A stretch of 64,000 nucleotides of DNA from Bacteroidota bacterium (GCA_963169645.1 CAUJCO010000007.1:98737-162736), one strand, 5' to 3'; counted from the first letter of the stretch, positions 24,493-35,048 are shown. Notes: generated by a model from the letters alone, not told the origin. Translations and numbers: made by a program.

Positions 24493-27400
24493 TTGAGAAA
24501 ATTTTTTAAATATACACTTAGAACTATATTAGCCATACTGCTAATTGTATTAGTGCTATTTACAGCAACATTTTTTCTCATACAACAACCTAAAGTGCAA
24601 ACCTTTTTGGTGCACAAAGTAAGTGATTATTTATCAAAGCAACTAAATAGTACCGTAAAAATTGACTCCGTTAGTATTGATTTCATTCGAACAGTAGAAA
24701 TTCATAACGTTTTTTTATCTGCGCAACACAAACACAACGACACTATATTGTTTGCTAAAAAATTGGATGTTGATTTAATGTTGGGACGAACCCTCTTAGA
24801 CCAAATTCGAAGTATCCGCAATAAAAAAATTTACATTGATAATGTAGAACTTGATGGTGTTCAATTTAATGGCTATAGAGCAAAAGAGGACAGCCTATTT
24901 AATTTTCATTTTTTATTAGAGCAACTATCTTCCAACGATAAACCTAAAAAAGAAGAAAAGAAAAAACCGGGCAAACCAATAGAATTAAGATTAAATAAAT
25001 TATTACTCACCAACTCCAATATAGTTCTTGATGATCCGCATACGGATAAACGCATGGACATTCGATTCTCAAAAGTTGGAGTTGATGTTCGCAAGTTAGA
25101 TATCAACAACCTAAAAATTGACGCCAAAAAACTAGAATTAATTGACCCTTTTTTCAAACTGACAGACTATAACGAAATAGATAAACCAAAATCAAAAAAA
25201 CCAAGTAAAGGTTTTGACGTTCAAGGCTTAGGTAAGAAACTAAATATTACCGTTGATAAACTCATTATGCGTAATGGAAATCACGCAATGGATTTTAAAA
25301 AGAAAAATCAAAAAGTTGGTTCTTTCTTAATTAGCCAAATGAATATTCATAAAATCAACATTGACGTTAGTGATTACAGATGGGATTCTACCGGTATGCA
25401 TGTTGATATTGATAAACTAAATACGGTATGCGATAATGGAATTAATGTAAAACAATTACAAGCCAACGCATTATTAGATAACGATGGAATTTATTTAGAT
25501 AATTTTCTGTTGCAATTTAATCAATCCGAATTGGAAGGAAATTATGCTTTAAAATTTAGCGACGAATGGCGTTCATTTGGTGATTTTGCCAACAAAGTAA
25601 CGTTAAAAACAGAAACTAAAAAAGCAGTAGTTTATGCGAAAGATGTTGGATTATTTGCACCAAAAGTATTAAAATTTATTCCGGAATCCATAAACATGCA
25701 TGGTAGTGTAAATGGAAAATTAGCCAATTTAAGAACGGAAGAATTGCATATTCATGCCGGAAAAAATACAGTAATTGATATAAGTGGCAATATCAAAGGA
25801 TTGCCTAAAATTAAAAACACACTCTTTGATTTAAAAATTAACGAGCTCAAAACAAATGCAACAGAATTAAAAAAATATTTGGCATTTGTAAAACTTCCCA
25901 AACAAATAGACAATGCCGGAAACATCTCATTTAATGGAACGTATTTCGGATTCATCAATGATTTTGTAGCCAAAGGTAATTTAAAAACCAGCAACCTGGG
26001 CGAACTCACTACCGATTTAAGAATGTTGTTCCCAAGTGGAAAACCACCCAAATATTCCGGAAAAATTATTGCAAAAAATTTAAACCTTGCCGAGATAACC
26101 GGAAATAAAAAATTATTAGGAACGATAGATTTAGATGTGAATGCTGATGGAAATGGATTTGGCACTAAAGATTTGCATACCAAATTAAGTGGAACCGTAC
26201 GTAATTTTTATTTAAACGGATACATATTTGATAAAATAAAAATTGATGGCATTATAGATAAAAAGAAATTTAAAGGAAAAGCATTTTTTGATGATGATTG
26301 CTTTTTAATTGATTTTAATGGAACAGCAGATTTTAACGAAAAAATACCAAAGTTTGATTTTATTACCAGCATCAAAAATGCCGATTTAAACAAACTGAAT
26401 CTATCAAAAGATTCTTTGATGATTTCATTAGATGGCGAAATTCATGGCAGCGGAAACAAAATTGAAAATTTTACCGGAAATGGAAAATTTAGCAACATCA
26501 TTATTCAAAACAATAAAGACATTCTTGCACTTTCTGATGTAGATATTAAACTTGAAAATGACGGAATTAATAAAAATTACACCATCACTTCTGACCAATT
26601 TAATGCTAATATGAATGGTAATTTCGATCCACTTACGATAGTACCTTCTATGAAAGTATATTTAAGTAAATATTCTAAATTAATAAAACCAACAGCCAAA
26701 GATTACAAATTGGCAAAAGCACAACAGTTAGATGCTAATATTAAACTTAAATCTGATTTTGGATTGATAAAAGTATTCGTGCCTCAAATCAAATATTTAA
26801 GTGAATTAGATTTGAATACGGCTATCAATACCAGTCAAAATATTTTTAATGTAAATGCCAAAATGGATTCAGCGAATTATAGTGGCTTAGCATTTAATCA
26901 GATTAATATAGATGGCAGCACCAACAATACTGAGTTATTACTCAATGGAAATATACAAAAATTACAAATCAGCAAAACAGATGTTAACGACATCAAAATT
27001 AGCTTAAACAGCTCGTTAGAGCAACTCTTAAGCAATATCAGTATTTCTAATGATACAGCGGCCAATGCCGTTCGTTTATTATCTATTTTAGATTTTAGAT
27101 ACGATAGTATAATTGCAAAAATTATTGATTCAAAATTAACGCTCAACAATAAAATTTGGGAAATAGAAAAAAGCAATCAACTCATTTTTGTAGACAGCTC
27201 CATTATTGCAAAAAATTTCTCTCTATTACAAGGCAAGCAACGTATCCATATTCAAAATGGAAGAAACACCTTATCCGATGCAAAAATTAATATCGAAAAT
27301 ATTGAGCTTTCAGATATTGGACAATTAATCAATTCAAGTGGTGCTATTAAAAGCGGAACCATTTCCGGTACAGTCAATCTGAAAAATATGCTTACAAAAT

Positions 27401-29301
27401 TGCAAGCCAATGCCGATGTAACCATCCAAGATTTACAAGTATTGGATTATAAAGTAAAATACATTGGTTTAGATGCCGTGTATGGTAGAAATGGTTTAAA
27501 AATAGTGGAAGCCGGTGGAACTGTTGAGGACCCGAATTATCAATTTTCATTTGATGGAAAATATGATATGCAGTTAAAAGATAAAGAAAAATTAGATATA
27601 GATGCTGATATAGAACGTTTAAATCTTAACTTCTTAGAGGCATTGTTGAAAAAAGAATTGTTAGTTCCGCGTGCTTTCATAAAAGGTAGCATCAATGTTT
27701 CCGGCACTTTAAAAAAACCAATACTCACCGGAACAGCGCAAGTTATTGATACCGCCGAATTGAAAATGCGTTATTTAGGAACTACCTTTAAAATGGTTAA
27801 TGAAGAAATTAAACTTACCAATAAAGGATTTGATTTTGGCAATATCACGCTGTACGATAACTATGGTAATACAGCCTTGTTATCCGGAAAATTAAACCAC
27901 ACCGGCTTTAAAGATTGGAAAGTAGATAATGCCAATTTAAGTGCACCAACCGGCTTTAATTTCATGAATACAACCTACGCAGATAATCAAGATTTTTATG
28001 GTGTTGTTTTTGCCAAAGGCGATGTAAATATCGATGGATATTTCAATAATTTAAATATCAATGTCATGCGATTGGAAACGATGAAAAATACAGTTTTCAA
28101 CTTACCAGTTTCCGGAAAATCATCAGATAAAGGCTACACTTTTGTTCGTTTCATCGACCCCAAAAACACAGAAAAACCAAAGGAATATAAAACCAAATTA
28201 AGTGGTCTAAATATCAACATGAATATTGAAGCTACGCCAGATGCAGAAGCAAATATTATTTTAGATCCAAGTACAAATGATAAAATCGTGGCACGTGGTT
28301 TTAGTGATAATCTCAATCTATCAATGGATAAAAAAGGAGATTTATTAATTAATGGAACATACAATCTCACAGAGGGAAAATACGATTTTAGTTTTCAAGG
28401 TGTTTTAAATAAAACATTCACCATTAAGCAAGGTAGCAAAATAAACTTTGCCGGAAACCCGATGAAAGCAGAATTGGATATTACCGCTTTATACAATGTA
28501 AAATCAGCATCGGTACGCAACTTATTCGACAGTACGTATGCCATGCGTAACAGAACCTTCCCTATCGACTTAAACCTATTAATTAATGGTACGTTAGAAA
28601 AGCCTGAAATTGTATTTAAAATAGAACCTACATCCGGAACCATTTCGGCACAATCCGATGAATTAACCAGAAAATTAAGTGAGATAAACAGCAACGAAAA
28701 CGAACGAAACAACCAAGCTGTTGCCTTGCTTTTATTCAATACATTTTTCCCTTCCGGTGCTTCTAGCGACCAGCGATTTACAGGTGCTTCCAATACCGTT
28801 ACACAGTTAGTTTCCGCTCAACTTTCTAATATTTTATCTAAAGGATTGAGTAGCGTCATCAAAGGTGCTTCTATTGATTTATTATTATCTGATTTAGAAT
28901 CTAAAGATTCAAGAAATTTTGGATTTAGTTACAAACAAGAATTATACGGCAATCGGATTATATTAACCATTGGTGGCAATGTAAACTTTGGTAGTTCTAC
29001 TACAACCACAACTAATGGAAATATTACGGGACAACCTGCTAACAATGCAGCCATTGCCGGTGATTTTATGTTTGAATATTTAGTAACAGCGGATGGAAGA
29101 ATCCGTCTAAAAACATACGCCAGAACAGCCAACTACGACATCATCAATCAAGATAGAATACGAACAGGTGGTGCTATTTCATTCCAAAAAGATTTTGACA
29201 ATATCAAAGATTTATTTCAACTCAGAGATAAAAAAGAAAAGAAGAAAAAAGAAGAAAAGGATAAACCAACATCCAATACAGTAAAAGATTCTATTCCTTA
29301 A
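24493..29301 (+). CDS. TamB/DUF490-like envelope translocation protein
   Basis: About 1602 residues: a single N-terminal transmembrane anchor (TILAILLIVLVLFTATFFLI) followed by a very long repetitive beta-rich periplasmic region of the AsmA/TamB type and a C-terminal DUF490 domain (LNGTYNLTEGKYDFSFQGVLN to the GNVNFG region), then a charged tail (KKEKKKKEEKDKP). Such proteins bridge the inner and outer membranes, as lipid-transfer grooves or in outer-membrane protein assembly. The frame is open to 24376 but overlaps tsaD; I place the start at TTG 24493, giving MRKFFKYTL before the anchor (TTG 24475 is an alternative). It is divergent from tsaD. Confidence 0.88.
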   Translation: MRKFFKYTLRTILAILLIVLVLFTATFFLIQQPKVQTFLVHKVSDYLSKQLNSTVKIDSVSIDFIRTVEIHNVFLSAQHKHNDTILFAKKLDVDLMLGRTLLDQIRSIRNKKIYIDNVELDGVQFNGYRAKEDSLFNFHFLLEQLSSNDKPKKEEKKKPGKPIELRLNKLLLTNSNIVLDDPHTDKRMDIRFSKVGVDVRKLDINNLKIDAKKLELIDPFFKLTDYNEIDKPKSKKPSKGFDVQGLGKKLNITVDKLIMRNGNHAMDFKKKNQKVGSFLISQMNIHKINIDVSDYRWDSTGMHVDIDKLNTVCDNGINVKQLQANALLDNDGIYLDNFLLQFNQSELEGNYALKFSDEWRSFGDFANKVTLKTETKKAVVYAKDVGLFAPKVLKFIPESINMHGSVNGKLANLRTEELHIHAGKNTVIDISGNIKGLPKIKNTLFDLKINELKTNATELKKYLAFVKLPKQIDNAGNISFNGTYFGFINDFVAKGNLKTSNLGELTTDLRMLFPSGKPPKYSGKIIAKNLNLAEITGNKKLLGTIDLDVNADGNGFGTKDLHTKLSGTVRNFYLNGYIFDKIKIDGIIDKKKFKGKAFFDDDCFLIDFNGTADFNEKIPKFDFITSIKNADLNKLNLSKDSLMISLDGEIHGSGNKIENFTGNGKFSNIIIQNNKDILALSDVDIKLENDGINKNYTITSDQFNANMNGNFDPLTIVPSMKVYLSKYSKLIKPTAKDYKLAKAQQLDANIKLKSDFGLIKVFVPQIKYLSELDLNTAINTSQNIFNVNAKMDSANYSGLAFNQINIDGSTNNTELLLNGNIQKLQISKTDVNDIKISLNSSLEQLLSNISISNDTAANAVRLLSILDFRYDSIIAKIIDSKLTLNNKIWEIEKSNQLIFVDSSIIAKNFSLLQGKQRIHIQNGRNTLSDAKINIENIELSDIGQLINSSGAIKSGTISGTVNLKNMLTKLQANADVTIQDLQVLDYKVKYIGLDAVYGRNGLKIVEAGGTVEDPNYQFSFDGKYDMQLKDKEKLDIDADIERLNLNFLEALLKKELLVPRAFIKGSINVSGTLKKPILTGTAQVIDTAELKMRYLGTTFKMVNEEIKLTNKGFDFGNITLYDNYGNTALLSGKLNHTGFKDWKVDNANLSAPTGFNFMNTTYADNQDFYGVVFAKGDVNIDGYFNNLNINVMRLETMKNTVFNLPVSGKSSDKGYTFVRFIDPKNTEKPKEYKTKLSGLNINMNIEATPDAEANIILDPSTNDKIVARGFSDNLNLSMDKKGDLLINGTYNLTEGKYDFSFQGVLNKTFTIKQGSKINFAGNPMKAELDITALYNVKSASVRNLFDSTYAMRNRTFPIDLNLLINGTLEKPEIVFKIEPTSGTISAQSDELTRKLSEINSNENERNNQAVALLLFNTFFPSGASSDQRFTGASNTVTQLVSAQLSNILSKGLSSVIKGASIDLLLSDLESKDSRNFGFSYKQELYGNRIILTIGGNVNFGSSTTTTTNGNITGQPANNAAIAGDFMFEYLVTADGRIRLKTYARTANYDIINQDRIRTGGAISFQKDFDNIKDLFQLRDKKEKKKKEEKDKPTSNTVKDSIP

Positions 29302-29343
29302 TAGAATCTATTTTTAATAAAAATAGAAAAAAGAAAATGGAGA

Positions 29344-29811
29344 TTATTTACCAAATAATCTACCGATATCAGCACCAACTTTCGAAAATATTTCTTGAGC
29401 CTTGCCTTGAAAATCAACTAAATTAACTTTGCTCATTATTTTAGCAAAATCCGGTTTTCCGTTCTCATCTAAAAGTTCTGTTTTAAAACGTTCAAAAATT
29501 TCCGTCATTGAAAAATCACGCACTTTTTGTGCAGTTTCTTCCGGCAAGCCTACTTTATTTACTAAATCGTTCAACACATTTTCACGCAATTGATGTAATA
29601 ACGGATTGCTTTTAATGTCGTTAATGCCATTATTCATCAATTCTTTTAAGCCACTCATGCCGCCGGCCATTAAATCTTCTGAAAAGAATTTTCTGAAATT
29701 CTCCAACAATACATTGGTACTTTGAGTTGTTTGGTCGGCACTTAATCCAAATTTTTCTTGAATTTGTTGCTGTATTTTTGCTTGAATATCGTTATAAATA
29801 TCTTGTAACAT
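29344..29811 (-). CDS. Hypothetical all-helical cytoplasmic protein
   Basis: A 155-residue acidic/basic mixed protein with no signal peptide or membrane segment, predicted entirely helical. It begins MLQDIYNDIQAKIQQQIQ and has a repeated short motif: EKFGLSADQT near 20 and NKVGLPEETAQKVRDF near 90, suggesting two related helical units. No family is recognised. It lies between the convergent TamB-like gene and the divergent beta-CASP gene, and is its own transcription unit. Confidence 0.7.
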   Translation of the reverse strand: MLQDIYNDIQAKIQQQIQEKFGLSADQTTQSTNVLLENFRKFFSEDLMAGGMSGLKELMNNGINDIKSNPLLHQLRENVLNDLVNKVGLPEETAQKVRDFSMTEIFERFKTELLDENGKPDFAKIMSKVNLVDFQGKAQEIFSKVGADIGRLFGK

Positions 29812-29934
29812 AAGTTGGTTTATTTCTTCAAATATAAGAAAGAAAAAAAAAGAAAAAAGTCAAAAAATGTCATTTTTTAAAACCACTAAAAATAGTTGTA
29901 CATTCGTACTAGTATTTAATAAATTAAATAAAAG

Positions 29935-31326
29935 ATGAAAATTCAATTTTGTGGAGCGGCACAAACTGTAACCGGAAGTTGCCATTTAATTACACTCGAC
30001 AATGGTTTTAAGATAGTATTAGATTGCGGTTTGTATCAAGGCAGAGAAGAAGAATTTGAAAGTTTTAACAATCATTGGTATTTCCAACCATCTGACATTG
30101 ATGTATTGATACTATCGCATGCACATATTGACCACAGTGGCCGAATTCCAAAATTTGTAAAAGATGGTTTCAATGGTACAATTTATTGCACTTCCGCAAC
30201 CAGAGATTTATCTGCAATCATGTTGTTAGATAGTGCATTTATACAAGAGAGCGATGCAGCTTATGAAACAAAAAAAAGAAAAAAAGTGCAACTTCCACTT
30301 TACACGCAATACGATGCTAAACGAAGTTTAAAACAATTTAGAACCATTGAATATGATCATTGGTTTTCCATTCATGAAAATATAAAAGTTTTATTCTCAG
30401 ATGCCGGACATATATTAGGCAGTGCCACTGTAACACTTAAAATAAATGAAACGGGAAAAGAAGATAAAGTTATTGGATTTTCCGGTGATATTGGACGCTA
30501 CAACCGACCTATATTAAATGATCCAAAGCCAATGCCATTATTAGATGCGTTAATTTGCGAATCAACGTATGGCGGAAAAACACACGAAGAAACACCGGAA
30601 AGTGACGACACGTTTCTTAAAATAATTCGAGAAACTTGCATTCAAAACAGCGGCAAACTCTTAATTCCGGCATTTAGTGTCGGTAGAACACAAGAATTGG
30701 TATATCGTTTAGACAAATTGCACAACGCCGGAAAACTTGATAATATTCCTGTTTATATTGATAGTCCGTTGGCAATGAATGCAACTGAAGTATTCATCAT
30801 GCATCCGGAATGTTACGATAAAGATATAGAAGCATATTTACAAAAAGACGATAATCCGTTTGGTTGGAATAACCTGATTTACGTACGCGATGCTGCACAT
30901 TCCAAACGCTTAAATGAATCGGATGAACCTTGCATTATCATTGCTGCTTCCGGAATGGCAAACGCCGGACGAATTCGGCATCACATCTATCATCAAATAG
31001 AAAAAAAAGAAAATACCATTTTAATAGTAGGATATTGTGCAAATGGTACTTTAGGACAACAACTCACGCAAAAGCCGGATAAAATCAGGGTGTTTGGCGA
31101 TGAAAAAAATGTAAAAGCACGCATAGAAATACTTGGAAGCATGAGTGCACACGCAGATGAACCGGAATTATTGCAATTTCTATCCAATCAAAATAAACAA
31201 AAATTACAAACTATTTTTTTAGTACATGGCGAACCCAAAAGACAAGAAGCATTTAAAAATACGTTATTAGCACATCAATATCAAAAGGTAGAAATTCCGG
31301 AATTAGGTGCAATTTTTGAGCTATAA
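29935..31326 (+). CDS. Beta-CASP metallo-beta-lactamase RNase-like protein
   Basis: A 463-residue enzyme of the CPSF73/YsaG-like RNA-processing branch. The metallo-beta-lactamase domain has the metal motif SHAHIDHSGR (61-70) and later GHILGSA and FSGDIG; the beta-CASP insert lies between roughly 200 and 390 (ESTYGGKTHEE, IPAFSVGRTQEL) and the C-terminal zinc-dependent region has SAHAD and VHGEPKRQE. It probably acts as a ribonuclease. It is the first gene of a plus-strand run with the HerA-like ATPase, PPK2 and argH (gaps of 51, 25 and 1 bp). Confidence 0.88.
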   Translation: MKIQFCGAAQTVTGSCHLITLDNGFKIVLDCGLYQGREEEFESFNNHWYFQPSDIDVLILSHAHIDHSGRIPKFVKDGFNGTIYCTSATRDLSAIMLLDSAFIQESDAAYETKKRKKVQLPLYTQYDAKRSLKQFRTIEYDHWFSIHENIKVLFSDAGHILGSATVTLKINETGKEDKVIGFSGDIGRYNRPILNDPKPMPLLDALICESTYGGKTHEETPESDDTFLKIIRETCIQNSGKLLIPAFSVGRTQELVYRLDKLHNAGKLDNIPVYIDSPLAMNATEVFIMHPECYDKDIEAYLQKDDNPFGWNNLIYVRDAAHSKRLNESDEPCIIIAASGMANAGRIRHHIYHQIEKKENTILIVGYCANGTLGQQLTQKPDKIRVFGDEKNVKARIEILGSMSAHADEPELLQFLSNQNKQKLQTIFLVHGEPKRQEAFKNTLLAHQYQKVEIPELGAIFEL

Positions 31327-31377
31327 GAAAACAATAATCTTATTCCTTTTTTATAATTTTATCGATAAATAATTTAT

Positions 31378-32925
31378 ATGGCAAATCAAGAACAATTTGT
31401 TCAAACAATACAACAAGGATATACGTTTAAAGGTGCTTCCATTACAATTGGTGGTGGCATGCTCGATGCGGCAGCAGTTCCCAACACTCACATCAAATTA
31501 CCCTTAAAAACTTTAAATAGACATGGTTTAATTGCCGGAGCAACCGGAACCGGAAAAACAAAATCAATACAAGCAATTTCCGAACGTTTATCGGAAAATG
31601 GAATTTCTGTTTTGATGATGGATATCAAAGGTGATTTTTCCGGCGTAGCTGAACCCGGTGTTTCCAATCCAAAAATTGAAGAACGCGTAGCAGCCATAGG
31701 AAATACTTGGAATCCGAAAGCATATCCCGTTGAGTTGATGTCTATTTCTACGCAAGATGGTGTTCGTATGCGTGCTACGGTTTCTGAATTTGGTCCTGTT
31801 TTAATATCAAAAATATTAGACTTAAACGATACACAAGAAGGTGTAGTTGCTATGGTGTTTAAATTTTGTGATGATCAGAATTTGGCATTGGTAGATTTAC
31901 CGGATTTTAAAAAAGTATTGCAATTTTTAACCAACGAGGGCAAAGATATTTTTGAGAAAGAATACGGTGCTATTAGTCCGGCTACGGTGGGTACTATTTT
32001 AAGAAAAGTAGTAGAATTAGAGCAACAAGGTGCTGCGTTATTTTTTGGAGAAACGTCGTTCAATGTAAATGATTTATTGCGTAAAGATGAAAATGGATAT
32101 GGCTACATCAACATTGTTCGATTAACTGACATACAAGATAAGCCAAAATTATTCTCAACTTTTATGTTGAGTTTATTGGCTGAAGTATATTCCAAGTTTC
32201 CAGAGCGTGGCGATGTAGAACAACCGGAATTAATTATCTTTTTAGATGAAGCGCACCTCATATTTGACAATGCCAGCAAAGCATTAAAAGACCAATTAGA
32301 AGCTATCATAAAATTGATACGCTCCAAAGGTGTTGGAATTTTCTTTTGCACACAAAATCCAAATGATATTCCGGAAAGCATCTTAGCACAATTAGGTTTA
32401 AAAGTGCAACATGCCTTGCGTGCATTTACGGCAAAAGACAGACAAGCCATAAAATTAGTAGCGGATAATTATCCATTAACGGAATTCTATAAAGTAGAAG
32501 ATTTAATTACGCAATTAGGTATCGGAGAAGCCTTTGTTACCGCATTAAATGAAAAAGGAATTCCGACACCATTAGTACATTGCATGATGAGTGCGCCACA
32601 ATCTCGTATGGATATTTTGAATGAAGAAGAAATGAAATCCTTGCTTCAGAAATCCAACCTATATAAAAAATATAAAGATAGTTTAGATCCGGAAAGTGCT
32701 TTTGAAGTTTTGAGTGCTAAAATGGAACAACTGCAACAACAAGAACTAGCAGAAGAACAAGCGAAAGCAGAAGCGAAAGCTCAAAAAACAACATTGAGCG
32801 GAAGAGCACAAAAAACAACTTTAGAGAAAGTACTCAACAGCACCGTTACGAAACAAATTGCACGCACAGCAACCACTACGTTAACACGAGGTTTATTGGG
32901 TGCTTTAAAAGGAATGTTTAAATAG
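31378..32925 (+). CDS. HerA-like helicase/ATPase (DUF853 family)
   Basis: A 515-residue P-loop ATPase with Walker A GATGTGKTKS (about 53-62), Walker B LIIFLDEAHLIF and the FFCTQNPNDIPESILAQLG sensor segment, matching the DUF853/HerA-like group related to FtsK/HerA translocases. A long Gln/Glu/Lys/Ala-rich coiled coil (about 440-480) precedes a basic tail. No NurA-type nuclease is adjacent, so a DNA-end-processing partnership cannot be claimed. Cytoplasmic; function not established for this family. Confidence 0.88.
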   Translation: MANQEQFVQTIQQGYTFKGASITIGGGMLDAAAVPNTHIKLPLKTLNRHGLIAGATGTGKTKSIQAISERLSENGISVLMMDIKGDFSGVAEPGVSNPKIEERVAAIGNTWNPKAYPVELMSISTQDGVRMRATVSEFGPVLISKILDLNDTQEGVVAMVFKFCDDQNLALVDLPDFKKVLQFLTNEGKDIFEKEYGAISPATVGTILRKVVELEQQGAALFFGETSFNVNDLLRKDENGYGYINIVRLTDIQDKPKLFSTFMLSLLAEVYSKFPERGDVEQPELIIFLDEAHLIFDNASKALKDQLEAIIKLIRSKGVGIFFCTQNPNDIPESILAQLGLKVQHALRAFTAKDRQAIKLVADNYPLTEFYKVEDLITQLGIGEAFVTALNEKGIPTPLVHCMMSAPQSRMDILNEEEMKSLLQKSNLYKKYKDSLDPESAFEVLSAKMEQLQQQELAEEQAKAEAKAQKTTLSGRAQKTTLEKVLNSTVTKQIARTATTTLTRGLLGALKGMFK

Positions 32926-32950
32926 ATGGTAGCATCTAAAAATTAAAACT

Positions 32951-33709
32951 ATGCAAGAAATTAAATTAGCCAAGATAAACACGGTAGCACCCAAAACTTT
33001 TGATAAGGAATTAACTAAAATCAAAACAAAAGAGATGATTTTAAAAATTTCCGAATTGCAAGATGTGTTGATTGCATCCAAAAAAAATAGCTTATTAGTT
33101 ATCTTGCAAGGAATGGACGCCAGCGGAAAAGATGGTGCTATTAAAAAAGTATTTAGTGGTTTAAATCCGGCAGGCTTGCGAGTGGAAACATTTAAACGAC
33201 CAACACAAGAAGAATTAGAGCACGATTTTTTATGGCGATTGCATAAGGTTACGCCACAAAAAGGTGAAATTGTGATTTTTAATCGTTCACATTACGAAGA
33301 TGTATTGATACAACGTGTGCACAAATGGATAGATGAAAAAACTGTGCAGCAACGTTTTGAGGCGATTAATAATTTTGAAAAATTATTAGAACAAAACGGA
33401 ACAAAAATTATTAAATGCTACATGCATATTTCACCGGAAGCACAATTAGAACGATTGGAAGAACGAAAAACCAATCCGGCGAAGATGTGGAAACACCGCG
33501 ACAGCGATTGGGAAGAACGTAAGTTATGGAAAGAGTACATGAGTGCATACGAAGATGCGTTTCAACATTGTTCTAAATCAGCAAAATGGAATATTGTTTC
33601 CGTAGATCAAAATTGGTATAAAGAATTTCAAATTGCATCCTTAGTATTAGATGCATTAAAATCCATGAAATTAAAATATCCTGCATTAATTATAGAAGAA
33701 AAAAAATAG
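32951..33709 (+). CDS. ppk2: Polyphosphate kinase 2 family protein
   Basis: Transfers phosphate between polyphosphate and nucleotides. A 252-residue single-domain PPK2 with Walker A GMDASGKDGAI (about 54-64), Walker B/lid NRSHYEDVL and the conserved ERKTNPAKMWKHRDSDWEER region. The size and single domain point to the class that phosphorylates AMP and/or ADP; sequence inspection cannot settle which. It ends one base before the argH ATG and is probably translated in tandem. Confidence 0.9.
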   Translation: MQEIKLAKINTVAPKTFDKELTKIKTKEMILKISELQDVLIASKKNSLLVILQGMDASGKDGAIKKVFSGLNPAGLRVETFKRPTQEELEHDFLWRLHKVTPQKGEIVIFNRSHYEDVLIQRVHKWIDEKTVQQRFEAINNFEKLLEQNGTKIIKCYMHISPEAQLERLEERKTNPAKMWKHRDSDWEERKLWKEYMSAYEDAFQHCSKSAKWNIVSVDQNWYKEFQIASLVLDALKSMKLKYPALIIEEKK

Positions 33710-33710
33710 C

Positions 33711-35048
33711 ATGGCAAAGCTTTGGCAAAAAGGCTCGGCAAACGAAAGTGAGCTGGCAAAAAAAGTAGAAAAATTTACCGTTGGGAAAGACAAAGAGCTG
33801 GACACACTTTTAGCTAAGTATGATGTATTAGGCACATTAGCACACACCAAAATGTTACAAGCTGCGCATTTATTATCGGATGAAGATTATCAATCGGTGC
33901 AACAAGAATTAAAAGCTATTTACCACGAAATTGAAAAAGGAAATTTTGCTATCAATGCAACAAGTGAAGATATTCACTCCGATATTGAATTCCGATTGAC
34001 GAAAGGAAAAGCAACACATACCGGACGAAGCAGAAACGATCAGGTTTTGGTTGACATCAAATTATTTACACGAGCAAAATTAGAAGCCATTGTTCAAAGA
34101 ACAAAAACTGTTTTTGATTTGCTTATTCAATTATCCAATCAACATAAAGATAAATTATTGCCCGGCTACACACATTTGCAATTAGCAATGCCAAGTAGTT
34201 TTGGGTTATGGTTTGCCGCGTATGCAGAAAATTTAGTTGATGATATGGAATGCATGTTGGCAGCATTTAAAATGGCCAATAAAAATCCGTTGGGTTCCGG
34301 TGCCGGCTATGGTAGCTCTTTTCCATTAAATAGAACACTTACCACACAATTATTAGGTTTTGATGATTTAAACTACAACGTAGTATATGCACAAATGAAT
34401 CGTGGAAAAATGGAACGTGTAGTTACACAAGCACTTTCCAATATTGCGGCAACGCTTTCAAAATTTTCGATGGATGCAACGTTGTATCTGAACCAGCATT
34501 TTTCTTTTATCTCATTTCCGGATGTATTGACGACAGGTTCATCCATCATGCCACATAAAAAAAATCCGGATGTTTTTGAGTTAATTCGAGCAAAATGCAA
34601 TAAGCTACAAACACTTCCATTTCAAATACAAACTATTCAAAATAATTTGCCCTCCGGCTATCATCGCGATATGCAAATTATCAAAGAAGATTATTTAACC
34701 GCATTTGATGTGTTGTTAGATTGTTTAGAAATGATGCAACATTTATTAGAAAATATCACAGTTAAAGTTAATTTATTGGAAGATGCCAAATTTGATTATC
34801 TCTTTACCGTAGATAGTATCAACCAATTAATACACAATGAAAATAAATCTTTCCGAGATGCCTATGTAGAAATTGGAAAGCAAGTAGAAAGCAACCAATA
34901 CAAAAGACCGACTGAATTAACACATACGTTGGAAGGTAGTTTGGGAAATTTATGTAATGAAAAAATCCAACAAAATATGGAAAAAGCCATAGCACAATTT
35001 CCATTTCATACTATAAAATTAGCCTTGGATAGTTTAATTCGGGAATAA
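33711..35048 (+). CDS. argH: Argininosuccinate lyase
   Basis: Last step of arginine synthesis: argininosuccinate to arginine and fumarate. A 445-residue fumarase/aspartase-fold protein with SEDIHSDIEFRL near the N-terminus, the THTGRSRNDQ motif, GYTHLQLAMPSSF and the superfamily signature GSSIMPHKKNPD. It lies on the plus strand, away from argC-argD-argF' (minus strand, 36.4-39.5 kb), so the arginine genes here are split. It follows ppk2 with one base between them. Confidence 0.95.
   Translation: MAKLWQKGSANESELAKKVEKFTVGKDKELDTLLAKYDVLGTLAHTKMLQAAHLLSDEDYQSVQQELKAIYHEIEKGNFAINATSEDIHSDIEFRLTKGKATHTGRSRNDQVLVDIKLFTRAKLEAIVQRTKTVFDLLIQLSNQHKDKLLPGYTHLQLAMPSSFGLWFAAYAENLVDDMECMLAAFKMANKNPLGSGAGYGSSFPLNRTLTTQLLGFDDLNYNVVYAQMNRGKMERVVTQALSNIAATLSKFSMDATLYLNQHFSFISFPDVLTTGSSIMPHKKNPDVFELIRAKCNKLQTLPFQIQTIQNNLPSGYHRDMQIIKEDYLTAFDVLLDCLEMMQHLLENITVKVNLLEDAKFDYLFTVDSINQLIHNENKSFRDAYVEIGKQVESNQYKRPTELTHTLEGSLGNLCNEKIQQNMEKAIAQFPFHTIKLALDSLIRE

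Noticed and set aside
24912..29132. Antisense open frames inside the TamB-like gene
   Set aside because: Low-complexity shadows of an AT-rich long gene, without homology or start signals.
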